DNA of 43,097 nucleotides from Hyphochytrium catenoides (taxonomy: Eukaryota > Sar > Hyphochytriomycetes > Hyphochytriales > Hyphochytriaceae), in NCBI GenBank assembly GCA_900088475.1, contig FLMG01001518.1, forward strand, positions 1 through 43,097, read 5' to 3'. Below are positions 21,841 through 33,204 of the stretch, piece after piece. The translations under genes were made by a program, and so were the position numbers. Below the pieces are notes generated by a model, which was not told the DNA's origin, did not search any database, and saw nothing but the letters and a program-made list of their open reading frames with translations. Position 1 is the first letter of the stretch, and every line of letters starts with the position of its first letter.

Positions 21841-24800
21841 TTATCTCCTTCCTTTCTTCTTCTTCTTTTTCCCACAACTATGATCCTCTTCCAAACCAGC
21901 TCTGGCACTTGAGGCTTGGGGGATGGCGATAGCATGTCCTGTCTGCTGGATATGCTTGAAGACTAATGACGCCACGCTCCAGTCAGTGCAGGAATAGCAG
22001 GAATAGCCCATTGGGGAGGAACCACACGAGTAACAAGCCGACGGACGGTTTTGCGAGCGACGAAAGGGCTGATAAGTCAACAGGAGGAGCGAGAGAAAAA
22101 CATGGCCAAAAAAAAGAAGAGACCATGACGCGGAGATAGAGCATGAGAGCTCGTGAGAGCTGATGCAGAGAGCAAGGAGAGTGAGGACTCACGCTTATTT
22201 CTAGTCTCAAACTGGGTGGTGCAGACATTGCATGCGAATAAATCGCCTCCTACCGTTGTCGAGGATGCTGCTTGCCGTTGTTGAGATCCTTGCTGGAGGG
22301 CGGAGAGCCGATCAACATATGCTCTGTTCAACAACACTACTATTTCTGTGACCAGGCTCTCAAAGTGGCAGTTCTTTTTATCTCTCATTCCATTCCTCCC
22401 GTTCCTGCTGTGACATTCTTACCTGCTGCATCTTCTTCGCCCTTTTCTGCTTTGCTTTGGAGAGCTTTGGCTCGTCATTTGCAATTGGAGGAAGCTCCTC
22501 GTCCCCTTCATGGTCCTGGCTCTCTTCAATCCCTTGTGCGGTATGCTTTTCCTCATCTTCTGTCAGCACTTCTTCTTCTGTCTTCTTATGTGAAGTTCCT
22601 CTTCTTGGCATGGTCAAGTCATCTCCTGGCTGTTGATCTAGGTCCTTATGATTGTGCCGATGTCTGCCATTGCTTCTTGACGACATCTGAGCCAAGCGGT
22701 GCAGCTCCACATCGGAGTCCTCATCGGTTTCGTCCTCGTCTTGTTCCTCCTCAGAACCCGGTTGTGAGCTTGTTGCCTCTTCTTCAGTGCTTCGCTTCCT
22801 ATCACTCTCTGGACCATGTTTCCCGCTAATTTGTTCCATGTCGTTGTCGCTTGGCTCTTCGGTAGCACTATTTTCTTCTCCCTCGCTCGTTGCTTCTTCC
22901 TCTTCAATTTCGCTCTCATCGTCCTCAGCCTCATTTGCTTCTACCTCTTCCTCCTCCAGGAGAGCTTCTTCTTCTTCTATCATACGGCGGAACTCGGCTA
23001 CCTTCTCCTTGTGTTTCTTAGAGCTTTCATGATTCCGAAGTTGCTTGGCCGACTTGAAGAACTTGCTGCAAAACTCGCAGTGCCATGTCTCTTCTTCTTC
23101 TTCTTCAACATCCTCCTCTTGCCCTTTGTTACTTTCTTCTAATTCTACTTCATCTGCCAATCGGTACTCGGGATCTGGGTCATTAAGTCTGAGAGACTCC
23201 AGCTCCTCCAGCTCTTGCATCCTCTCCCTCATCCATTTCTCCTTTTCCTCTTTAAGTCTTTGTGACCGCTCAGCCTGTTGCTGCCGTTTTTCTCTCTCTT
23301 TCCGTTCTCTCTCTTCAGCGATTTTCCTCTTGTAGGATAGCACTCGCTTGTCCCTCTTCTTCATAAAGTCCAGAAGCTCCGAGATCTATTTAAGGTCTCC
23401 TGTTAGCACACGGGGGCAACACTTATCACCCCCGCAGGTTCTTACCTGCGCCTTGAACTCCTTCCTTGCAGCCTCTCTGGCCTTCTTATTCTCTTTCTCC
23501 ATGGCTCGTCGGTGCTTGGTGAGGGGAGAGAATGTGACGGACTCAGTAAGCATAGTGAATAAATCTATCAAGGTAAGGCGGAGAAAGAGGAGCGATTCGC
23601 CCAACAAAAGGACAACTATTTCACGTTGATGATATATATAGCTATAGACTTAGCAGGGATACGGGGAGAGTGATAGAGCAAGACACAGGAGAGCCAAATG
23701 GAGAGTCGAACCTAAAGGGAGATGGAGGAGTCACCACGGGATGGGAGCCACGATGTGTAGTCAATGATTAAGAGCGTATCTTAGGTAGAGGACAAGACAA
23801 GCATGGAAGACAGAGAGAGAGAGAGAGAGAGATGTAGGGGACACAGAGGTAAGAGCCCTGTTTGGGGGCGATAGGCTAATGGAATCGTGGATGGGAAGGG
23901 TACGAGGGCCTCCTCTTACCTGCCGACTGGGTGCCTCCGACGGGTTCCATTTATCTTCCCATGCAAACGACCGCTTGGTGCTGAAGGATTCCCAGAAGGT
24001 GTAGAAGCGCTGAACTTCAATGTACGGCGATTGCGATGTGCCAAATGAGGGACTTTCGCCTTCTCCACCGTACCCTAGCTCCTCTTCCCATAACTACGAG
24101 GAAAGAGTGAGAAATAAATGACGCAGAGTAATAAGGGAAGATAAGAGTAAAGCGCACAGGCAGCTGAAAGACTTGGCAATCAGTCATTTCACAGGGCTGC
24201 CGCGGAGAGGGAGGACGGAATAAGGGAAACAGACGAACAGTGCGCTCGAATGCATAGGAAAAAGCTGAAATTGCAAACAACCGCTGGGAAGAGCAAAGCT
24301 AACACGACTTCCCCTGAGCAAAGTTCATGTCGTACCTCCTCAAAAAGAGAGCGGTACACAGCGTAGAAGCCGCCTTCCGCGTCGTCATATCCATTATATA
24401 TATTAGGGCTGATTGGTCAGCGGAGGTGAGGTGGCCGGACAAACAAGAGGCCACAGAAAGTAGATGGGAAGCTCCCCGCACCTGAAATAGGGCCACAGGT
24501 TGACGTTGGACGCACTTTGTTTCTCTCCATCACTGACGCCGTCTCCGCCTCTAAGAATGCTTTCACGGTGGTCATCATACCATTTCCGCTCATGTGGGTC
24601 ACTCAGCACACTATAGGCGTTCTGAATCTACAGAGGAGAGAGAGAGAGAGTGAGTTAAAGGAAAAGAGAGATTTGAGCTGCCGCTTCATATCTTGAACCT
24701 TCAATCTCTCTCTCGCTTCAGTCCTCATTGTTGAATCTGCTACCCGCTTCTGCTGCTACGTCTCGCCTTACATCTTCCTACTCTGGCCATGCATCTCAAC

Positions 24801-25133
24801 TCCTTCCCTTCTTCCTCTCATAATTGGAGCCAAAGACTTGCCTTCTTAAACACTTCTGTCGCCTCATCAAGTCTGTGCATATTCTTGTCTAACAGTGTAC
24901 GTCCTCAAGTTAGAAAAAGAGGATCAACACAAGAACTGGAGCTAGTTAATATTACCTGGATGCCACACCAAGGCTAGTTTGCTATGACGGTATCAGTTAG
25001 TGCAAGGTCGTAGAGAGCGACAAGTATTCTTTGATGACGCTTACCGATAGGCTTTCTTTATGTCATCTTCAGAAACGGAACGTTCCAAACCTAGAACTTC
25101 ATAAAAGCATTGCATCATTCCTCCCGCTGGCAT
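21841..25133 (-). CDS. DNAJC21: DNAJC21/Jjj1 J-domain ribosome-assembly cochaperone
   Basis: Ten exons: 25133-25045, 24981-24956, 24888-24842, 24627-24482, 24408-24336, 24093-23920, 23514-23446, 23385-22423, 22292-22193, 21962-21841; all phases agree, giving 602 residues. The J domain (about 9-75) carries the HPD triad at 37-39, needed to stimulate Hsp70, followed by [22 protein letters not shown], a Jjj1 hallmark. Then come [20 protein letters not shown], an aromatic block ([16 protein letters not shown]), a long charged helix, a first C2H2 finger at about 308-333 (CEFC...H...H), a very acidic stretch, and a second C2H2 finger at about 550-572 split by an intron. In yeast and animals this protein works with Hsp70 to release Arx1-type export factors from cytoplasmic pre-60S particles. 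The length matches the family. Exon 2 is 26 bases, and the intron after exon 3 starts with GC instead of GT. Confidence 0.95.
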
Positions 25134-25818
25134 CTCTCTTTCAGTGGCCGTTAGAGCAGCCTTGATGGGATAGCACAGAGTCTCTCCGTGGCACTTAAAC
25201 GGTTGCTGCAGTTGCCGCTCTACGGGAAGCTTCCGAATACCGATAAAGCTTGGCTGGGAATAGCTTCAGTCGTACTTGTGAATGACAGTTCCTTCCAAAG
25301 GTCTCGCTTATAGGTTATGGTGCCTGGAAGACTGGCTTCTAGCCGACCTCACTACTTAAGGCTCTCAGCTCATATAAGAAAAAACAATATACTAGGAGGG
25401 TTCTGAGCTTTATGACGCTCGGTCATCCAGCCCTTAGCGAGCCTGGAAAGTTGTCAGCGGTATGATGGAGCTCCAATGATCTCCATCTGCAGATGTCTGG
25501 GCCATGTGATGTTGAGAGTGAAGGTCAACAATGATGGCCAGCGTCCTCAAGCATCAGAATCTGTGCAGATCCGAGATAATCACGATACTACAAGCTTTAT
25601 TACAAAATAGGCACAGCCAGATCCTGATCAACGCCACGCTACACTACACTGCGACAATCTTCGACCACGGTCACTCAGTCAAGGTCCTTGCCTCTCTGGG
25701 CGCTCTGTCTTTGCCTCCTCCTCTCCTCTGTCTTCAGTGAGCTCGGTAAGCTCACCCTTCAGCGCTTTCATTGGTCTCCTTTCTATCTAGTGACTCTCTG
25801 GTCGTCTAGCACTACTAT
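25134..25818. other. Intergenic, no feature seen
   Basis: Between the DNAJC21 start and the stop of the transposon-type gene, both on the minus strand. It should include the DNAJC21 promoter. Short frames on the plus strand (for example 25531-25740) look random. Confidence 0.5.
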
Positions 25819-27168
25819 TTAGACAAAGAGCTGGCTCGTAGGCTTGGGTTGCTGATTTCCTAATCGACTCTTCTTGGCCTGCAGTCCTGTCAGCTCGTTT
25901 CCTAGCTCATCTTTCCGTTTCCGGGGTGAATGTAGGTTAATAGCCATTGTCTGTCTCTCGGTGGTTTTCTTTGACTTGGCTACCGCAATGTGGTCACAGC
26001 GCTGCCTCCACAACGCTAAGAATGTGGACCTCCCGACGTACTCCACGTTCTGGGCTTCACAGTTCTCTACATACAGTCTGTGTAGACCTAGAGAAGAGAG
26101 ATTAGTAAGAAAGCCGGGCAAGAGAGTAGCCAAGCACTGCAAATCGCTATCGATGGGCCCTTCAAAGTTCATCCGTACTCCTCTCACTCCTTCTGCTAGC
26201 CTTTCATGATCACTTTTCTTATCTCCCCGACGCCACCCTTCTTCATCCTCTTCTGCTCCTCTTTGGGTCTCTTCCCTTTTCTTTTCGGCTGATCCTGCCG
26301 CAGACTTCATCCCTAAAAGAAAACCAACTGGGATGGAGGGACACTTCCCGTACTAGCTATTCCTCTATCCTGACGATGAGAACCCATAAGGATGTCCATT
26401 CGCTACAGAGATGGCATACTTCCGACCCGCTTACTGCTGGACCTTACCTCTTTGAGTATATGTCGAAGGGATAATCAGCCTCGCTCTTCCTCTGGGGTTC
26501 TGAACCGGTATCCCCTCTCTACTGGCAAAGTTATTGATCCAGTTCACTACGGTTGTCACCTTGGCCTCTGAAAGGCTGTGATATACTTTCTTTCCCTTGT
26601 TGCCGTGAACTCTCGGTGTCATTCCATTTTCCTTATAGTGATGCATCAATGACTTAAGCACCTTGTCGGTTGTGCCGTAAGCGAAGAGAAAGGTTTCTCT
26701 GCAAACGGGAGTACGTTGGAACTGGTACTTCATTGTCCAGTGTTTCCTGTCCTTGCCTCGTTTTGTGGGTGCTCCTTGGGCAGTTAACATAGAAATAAAG
26801 GCTAGTAGCATCAGATCCCGTTCCTCTTTTGTCCTCTCCAGCATTGACAGTCTGGTTGCCATGACGACTTCTCCATTGAGCTTCTTGCAGTTTTTGGTGC
26901 AGCTGTTGTTATGACGCTTTTCAACAAACTCAACCCATTCTGGGTCTACGAATGACTCCTGACTTCTATCAACCTGCTGGTCATTGAAGTGCCTCTTGCT
27001 GCCATCAACGTATGAGAGGTCTGCGGAGCCATCTGGTTGCAATTGGGGATGGGGATGCAAGGACACCTGATGATGAGCTGGATGGACTCCTAGTTGGAGA
27101 TGATGATGTGAGTGGAGCAGCTCATCTGAAGATACTAGATCGCCTTGGTCTGTGGTGAAGCTATCCAT
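25819..27168 (-). CDS. Transposon-type protein with RVHGNKG motif, lacking the usual C-terminal half
   Basis: Two exons, 27168-26448 and 26312-25819, join in phase 1 to give about 403 residues. A His-rich N-terminus precedes a basic region with two nearby cysteines (SCTKNC), a helical block, a WTMKYQFQRTPVCRETFLF stretch, then TPRVHGNKGKK, an INNFASREGIPVQNPRGR segment, and later STFLALWRQRCDHI. I recall this motif order (vCr..F, rVHGN.G, GlP..PrGR, STF..iWr...phI) from repetitive, transposon-like proteins in corals, oomycetes and other eukaryotes. There it normally continues into a Cys-rich zinc motif and several hundred more residues. Here the protein ends in a Lys/Arg-rich tail shortly after CDHI, so it is a truncated copy, a variant or a co-opted host gene. 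Codon-level integrity (no internal stops, a clean intron) argues against an old pseudogene. Function unknown. Confidence 0.6.
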
Positions 27169-28212
27169 GCTCTTCTATTTTGGAAAGGACCCAGATTGCT
27201 CCCCACGGTCCACCACAGATGACCTCATTACCCTTCACCAGCAGTTACAGGTGCCACTCCCCTCTGCTCGTCACTCCGACCTCCTCGTGCAGCAATATCG
27301 TTGCAGAATGTAGACAGCCAAGTTATAGGAACAGAATAGAGCTGCTTCGGCCGTGTTTTGGAGCTTTTTCCTTCGGCGGCATCTGCCGCAGACACGTTGG
27401 CAAACTTTTTTTTGAGTTTATGAGCAAGTGAAGCTGCAATAAATAATAGTACGTCTCCGTTGGACCTCGTTATGACTAGGAGACGGAGAAGTAGTAATAG
27501 CGGATGTAGGAAATAGAAAGGGAAATTGCGATCTCGCTTATTAGGGTAACTAGGGTAACCTTGTTTTGCTCTAATTAAATGGGTGGGTACTTTTGATAGT
27601 CATATATTACGAGATTAACAACCCACAATGCTAACCAACTACCTATAAAGATGGGTGGGCCTTGCACATTACACCTGGGCTATTAGAGCGGTTATGAGGT
27701 GGGTGGGGTGACGGTGGTTCTGATGACCTTCAGAATCTCTTCAGCGGTGCCGCGCGGCGCGGCGAAGACCAAGATCATCGCATCTCCTCTTCTCGCCCTA
27801 TGAGTCTCTCTGTGTCTCTCTTTATCTGTCTGCCTCTCTTTGGCGCTCACTTGTGGAGTAGACCTACACTAGCCGCGATCACGAGCCATCTCTGTAGGAG
27901 ATTGCAGATCATCAGCGACGGCAAGAACTGGATGAGCAGTTGATGCTCGCTTCACTTTTACAAGCCGTCAGTAGCCGGACAGCAATGAGCGTGATACATC
28001 CTCTTCGTAGCTCGGTCTTTCATTCTCATCTCATCGGTTAAGACAGATCTTTCTCTCACTCATTCTGTCTACACCATTCTATTACGCATCCGTCAGAAAG
28101 GTCACTATGCAGTGGCATGTGCTCTGATGAGCGATTCTGCCTGCGAAGTAGGCTCATCAACTGGCAGATTTGCTCTTTGGGTACTGGCGTTGCAGAGGCA
28201 TATCCATTAAAG
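27169..28212. other. Intergenic with G-rich repeats
   Basis: Divergent interval between the transposon-type gene and the PDCD2-like gene. Around 27544-27720 there are clustered GGGTAAC and GGGTGGG strings. An upstream in-frame extension of the PDCD2-like frame (from 28117) is open but not required. No other gene is seen. Confidence 0.5.
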
Positions 28213-30175
28213 ATGTTTTCAGGAGAGAATGAAAGTGAAGCCGTACTGCTAGGCCTTGCCGCCCGATCTATAACTATGGAAGAACAGGCGAGTCAAGACC
28301 CTTATGTTACCAAGTGTGGTGGCCTTCCGGTGAGTGACTGCAGGTCCTGATGCCTTCTGGGTTACTCATTGCCTAGATCTTTCTATGTAGTGCTGGCTCA
28401 AACCTCCTTCAATAGCAACCGACAGTTTACGCTGCCCCTGTGGAGGGCGACTTCACTTCACAGCTCAGGTGGGCGAGAGATAATACCCCCGCTATGCGTG
28501 GCATGTATGCCGAAAACTTTTTCCTTATCCCTTCCGCTTCTTGACTATAGATTTACGCACCTGTTGCGTACCCTCGGGCCCTTTACGTGTTCGGATGTGC
28601 CTATAAGAAGTGCATCAGCACGAAAGGAAGGTAAGAGCGGGCCGTCAGATAGAGAGGCAATGATGGACGAAAGGTCAGCAAGAACCCGAAGAGGCATTTT
28701 CGGGTGAATGAAGTCAAACGGAGTCTTGAGCAAACGCGTGAAAGAGTGTTTAGAAGCGCTATGAAGGAGAGAGAGAACGGGAAGGAAGACGTACGGATAG
28801 TCGATGGACGATAGTAGGGAACGTTGCAGAAGGACAGGAGCCAGTAAATTTTGCATGTGCACCAAGAAGGAGATAACACGCTCTATCGATGGTCAGTTGG
28901 CGGGTTTTCCGGTCACAGTTAGAAAAGGAGGAGGCCACAAAGAAGAGCAAAGAGGAAGCGAATGCCTATGAAAAGCCGACTACGGGAGGAGGAGGAGACT
29001 GGCACATTGTAAGGTAAGCAGCAACTGAGATGAAGCTTAGGCTCTTGCTTCTGAGTAAGTTTCACTCTTTTTGCAGCGGGGAAGCGGACGATGATGGTTG
29101 GGGTGGAGGAGGATGGGACGCTGAGGACGAGGGAGAAGACGGAGAGAAAGCAGAGGAGGAGGAAGGAAATGATGACCTCAAGGAGCTAGAAAGTCTGCTG
29201 AGAGCGACTGAACTGGCAGGGACATCTCCTCCTTCGTCTGCGGCTCCTTTAGTGACCAAGATAGAACAGAATCCGGGCAGCAGTGACGGAGGGGCACCGG
29301 TGCACCGGATAGCTCTCCCGCACGGAGTCTTCCCACCTGTTCTTCTTAGGATTGAGGCTGAACCCTACTATAAAGACATAGTATCCGCTAATCTAAAGCA
29401 TGAAGAGGAGCTTTATCGAAAATATCTTGAGGAGGAGGCGAAAGTGCAGGACCAAGAAGAAAAGGGAGACAAGGTATGGTCATCCTTTCCCTCTCTTTGT
29501 CGATTGCTGTCTTACGAGTGAAAAAATTAGAAGAGCAGGAAGCGAGAGATAGAGGAAGGAGACACGGGCGACAAAGCGGACAGGGGCGCAGGGGGTGGTG
29601 AGGCGTACGAGAGAACTCCAGCAAGAATTCGCTGTCTCTTGGAGTTTCAGCGGCGAGTGGCGGTGGAGCCCCGACAATGTGTGCGCTACGCCTATGGAGG
29701 TCGCCCGCTATGGCCCTGTGTGGATCCTAAGATCAAAGTCCCGCGGTGCAAGTGTGGGCAAGAAAGAGTATTTGAGCTGCAGGTAGCCCTGTCCCTCTTT
29801 CTCTATCTCCTTGCGTCGGTTACTGAGCACTCCCAAGCTCATGACGCCAGGGTGCTTCCTTATGACTATTTATATGTCTTCCTGTCCTATTTTCTAATTT
29901 CTGTGCTAGCTGACGACGGCCTTGACTTGCAGTTGATGCCGTCTATGATCTACCTTCTCAACGTGGACAGCATGCTGCGTGAGGAAAGCATTACAGGAGA
30001 AAAGAGAGAAATGGAGGCCAAGGAAATGGAGACGAACGCAGGTGGAGAGGTAGCAAAACTCCTAAGGACTCCCTCTATGGACTGGTCTGTGGCTGTTATC
30101 TGGGTGTGTCCGGACAGCTGCCGACAGGAGGAAGAGGAATATATTTATGTGCATCCCAGCATTGATGATTTATAG
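28213..30175 (+). CDS. PDCD2/Tsr4-family ribosomal-protein chaperone
   Basis: Seven exons: 28213-28329, 28391-28468, 28551-28630, 28897-29013, 29077-29473, about 29603-29782, 29933-30175; phases agree, giving about 403 residues. The N-terminal half has the family order VLLGLA...KCGGLP, CWLKPP, CPCGG, then QIYAPVAYPRALYVFGC, and SWRVFRSQ. After a long acidic insert come YKDIVSANLKHEEELYRKY and the C-terminal PDCD2 domain: CVRYAYGGRPLWP, VPRCKCGQERVFELQLMPSM, DWSVAVIWVCPDSC. CxxC pairs suggest zinc binding. No MYND finger is seen, so it is closer to PDCD2L/Tsr4 than to PDCD2 itself. Tsr4 and PDCD2 bind newly made ribosomal protein uS5 (Rps2) and deliver it to the 40S precursor in the cytoplasm and nucleus. 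The start at 28213 is chosen for fit to the family; an upstream in-frame GTG/ATG at 28117 exists. The acceptor of exon 6 is uncertain. Confidence 0.92.
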
Positions 30176-30181
30176 TTATTC

Positions 30182-30187
30182 AATAAA
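30182..30187 (+). promoter_or_regulatory. AATAAA poly(A) signal
   Basis: AATAAA lies six bases after the stop of the PDCD2-like gene. If used, the 3' untranslated region would be very short. Confidence 0.5.
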
Positions 30188-30621
30188 GTGCGATGATGGA
30201 CCCGGAGATAAGAGGTAAACGAGGGTACAAAGAGGGAGGCAATGGATATCAGCTACATTGAGCCAATACAGTTGCCCGGGAGGAATGCACTCAGAAGGGA
30301 GACCAGTCAATCTTCGGGCCTGACTAACACGTAGAAAGCCATATGTATTCAAGGAGAAGGAGAAGTACTTCGCAAGCGATAATGCTCCATTTCGTTCAGA
30401 CCCAGGAAACAGACAACGGGAAAGAGAGCCGCAAGGGAAAAGGAGGAGCCGGGACGGGGTTGTTCAAAGTAGCGCAAGGCAATCGCCAAGGACTAGGTGA
30501 CTTGCGCTGAATGTTAATGAAAGAGCCACGATGAGCCCATAGATAAATATTGCTACTCCTTGTAGGAGAGAGAGAGTGACAACGAGGGATACTAAGACTG
30601 TCCTTCTCTTCTGCCCCCTTC
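30188..30621. other. Convergent intergenic gap
   Basis: Between the PDCD2-like gene and the bZIP gene stop codon. It must contain the bZIP 3' end. No further structure seen. Confidence 0.5.
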
Positions 30622-32335
30622 CTATCGTCTCTCCTCCAGTTGCTGTCCTGAGGTCCCTCCTCTGTCACTACTCTGCCCAGTGGTCGACGCTCGAGGAGAC
30701 GATGATGACTTCGAATTGACACCAAACGCAAAGTCCGTAAACTTGTTGAGCATGTACATGAAGGCTGGATTCTTCTTAACCCTGAAAGCATTTGGGAGTG
30801 AGGAAGAAGGGAAGCGCGAACGGAGAAGAAAGAGATGAGACGGGAGTGTTAAAGGACGTTTCTTCAAAGTTAACCTAGAGACAGTAATGAGAAGGGGTCA
30901 CAGCCAACATATAAGCCCCTTGCTGGGAAGCTAAATTGCCACTCAGCGAGGTAGAAGTAGGGAGTTAGCAACGATGGCTAACCGTATCAAGCGTGTGCAC
31001 ACTCTCTCGCGAGTCTATCTCTTACCATAGAATGAACTTGGCCGTTTGAGTGGGAGTGAGAATCCTCTGCAACTCGCTTACTTCAGAGTCGAGAGAGACA
31101 TTCTTCTGTCTTGTTACCTCTCTCAGTTGGTCGACGATGGAAAGAGACTCCTGTAGGTCTCCCACTAGCTTCCTAATGTTCATCCTTCTCTCTAACAGCT
31201 GTTGCTGTTGCTCCTCTGTCAACCCTAACTCTTTCGCTAAAATTTTCCAAAGCGATGCAGCGCCCTCCTCCCCTCCTAACTCACTCTCTTCTTGCTGCTC
31301 TTGCACTTGCTCTTCCTCCCCTGCGGCATGCCCATGGACCACAGAGTAGAGGCACATCTTAGTCACCTGAGTCGGGAGGATTAGCTCTTTCATCTTCCGT
31401 AGATGGTATTCTATCTCGACGCCTCTGTCTCGGCCGTAGTCTGAGTACTTGTGCTTGTACATATCAATGAATTTGGCGATTTCTTCTTCTGGTGCGCCGT
31501 TCTGGAGCAACTCGCCCATTTGTTGCTTGATTCGATCTTTCTCCTCTCTCTCTCTCTGCAAAGCCTCTTTTCCCACCTTTAAACGGAGCTTTAAGTTGAG
31601 GTTCTCTGCCTCGAGCCTCTTGAGGCGAGCAGCAGTCTCGTCAAGCTTTTGCAAACGACGCAGACGAGATTCCCTGGCGCTCTCCCTGTTCTGTTGAAGT
31701 CTCCTCTTTCTTTTCTCTTCCTCGGTAAGCTCTCCTCCTCCTCCACCTCTGGGTGTTCGAGCATCTGAGCTAGAAGCTTCCTCGTCGTCTAGTATAAGAG
31801 GAGGCTCAGCGCTGCCGGTCTTCAAGGCCTTAGCCCTTCTCTGAGAGCTAGTAGAAGGAGAAGAGCCAATCGGCACTCTTCTTTTCCCTTTTGTCAGTTC
31901 GTCGAGCGAGAGAGGCGCGACGAGCTGAGGACAGGAAGAGGAAGTTGGTAGCACGGCACCGGTGGGTGCAGGATGGGTTGAAGGAGAGATAGAAGGGCCT
32001 GTTCCAGGGGCAAGCGACGACAGCGACGAACCGTCAATGTAGTCAGAGTTGAATAGAAGCCAGGAGAATATGTCTTCATCGGTATGATCCGTCATAGAAA
32101 GGCCTCCTCCGCCCTGGAAAGCTGTTGGGCTACCCAACGGGCTTAAAAAGCCCGTAGTGGGAGCTTGCGGCGAAGAGATAGAGGGGACGATGGGTGGAGA
32201 TAAAGCAAGAGGAGCCGACGGGACGGTCAGCGGAGGAAGCGCTTCATTTCTGCCCAAAGCTAGCTCTCCGCCTCCAGCTTGTGCGCCTCCAGCCATCGCC
32301 GGGGCTGTAACCCTCTTTCTCTCTTTTGGAGGCAT
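30622..32335 (-). CDS. bZIP transcription factor
   Basis: Two exons, 32335-31026 and 30781-30622, join in phase 2 to give 489 residues. The basic region has the bZIP signature N-x7-R (N216-R224, NRESARESR) and is followed by a leucine zipper (LDETAARLKRLEAENLNLKL) continuing into a long Lys/Glu helix. Upstream is a Pro/Ser-rich half with an acidic-aromatic patch (DEDIFSWLLFNSDYIDG, about 86-102) that looks like an activation segment, and a basic KGKRR. Downstream are an acidic Gln-rich helix (EEQQQQLLERR) and a C-terminal LTPTQTAKFILWVKKNPAFM element that crosses the intron. I associate the LTPxQ..kF..W element with bZIP proteins of stramenopiles and related algae. It would act in the nucleus as a dimer; its target is unknown. 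The ATG at 32335 opens directly in a basic, nuclear-signal-like N-terminus. Confidence 0.92.
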
Positions 32336-33173
32336 ATGACAAGGTCAAGTGTGTCCACACAAAGAATGAAAAGAGAAAGAAGGAGGAGGAGCACGGAGTG
32401 CAAACTTGAATCTACGCGAAGGTAGTCCAAGACACGATAGGAAGGGCCGCTTTTCACAGCCCTGACGCACTTGATAGGCACCAATCCGACGCCATAGTCG
32501 GGTCTCCACAGGCGTTTGTTTCAGCTAGAGGACGCTCTAGCGGAAGGTCTCAACTCTGCTTCAATCTCTTGCCCATCGCAAGAACGGAGCGAGCGGCCGC
32601 AGGGACAGCAGACAATGGCAGGCCGAACAAAGGCTGAGACGGTTCGAAGAAACTCGTGGCAGTCGAGGACAGCAGCAGAAGCCTAGAAAGCGAGCAGTCA
32701 AGGCCAAAGCAGCATGAGCGCTAGAGAAAGAGAGCACCTGAGCTCTGTTGACGACGCAGCCACGGCCCGCGCCGCAGCTGGAGGAGCATGAGGACGACAG
32801 ACCATGGTTTGCACGTCCTGACCTTGGCGCTTGTTCTCATAGATTCTCAAACACATTTGACGATTGTCCGCCCCAACTCAAAACTCCCCCAGGAGCGATG
32901 AGTGGAAAAAGGTGTCATACAGTTATACAGTGACCGAATTCCAAATAAGAGCTTACTCTAGTGCATGCATTGCGAATAAATGAAACCTCATCAGTCCATC
33001 ACATCAGAGCGACGATGTACAGACAAGACCTTGAGAGAAAGGGAAAGCAGGAAGGAAGATGGAGAGAGAGAGAAACAGAGACTGAGAGAGAGACAGAGAC
33101 TGAGAGAGAGACAGAGACTGAGAGAGAGACAGAGAAGAGAGAGAGAGACCGAGAAAGAGAGGGAGACAGAGAC

Positions 33174-33204
<31 letters not shown>

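Noticed and set aside
22272-23335. Plus-strand Ser/Leu/Phe-rich frames up to 185 codons
   Set aside because: They are antisense to the Glu/Lys-rich exon of DNAJC21; GAA/GAG codons read backwards give Phe, Ser and Leu.
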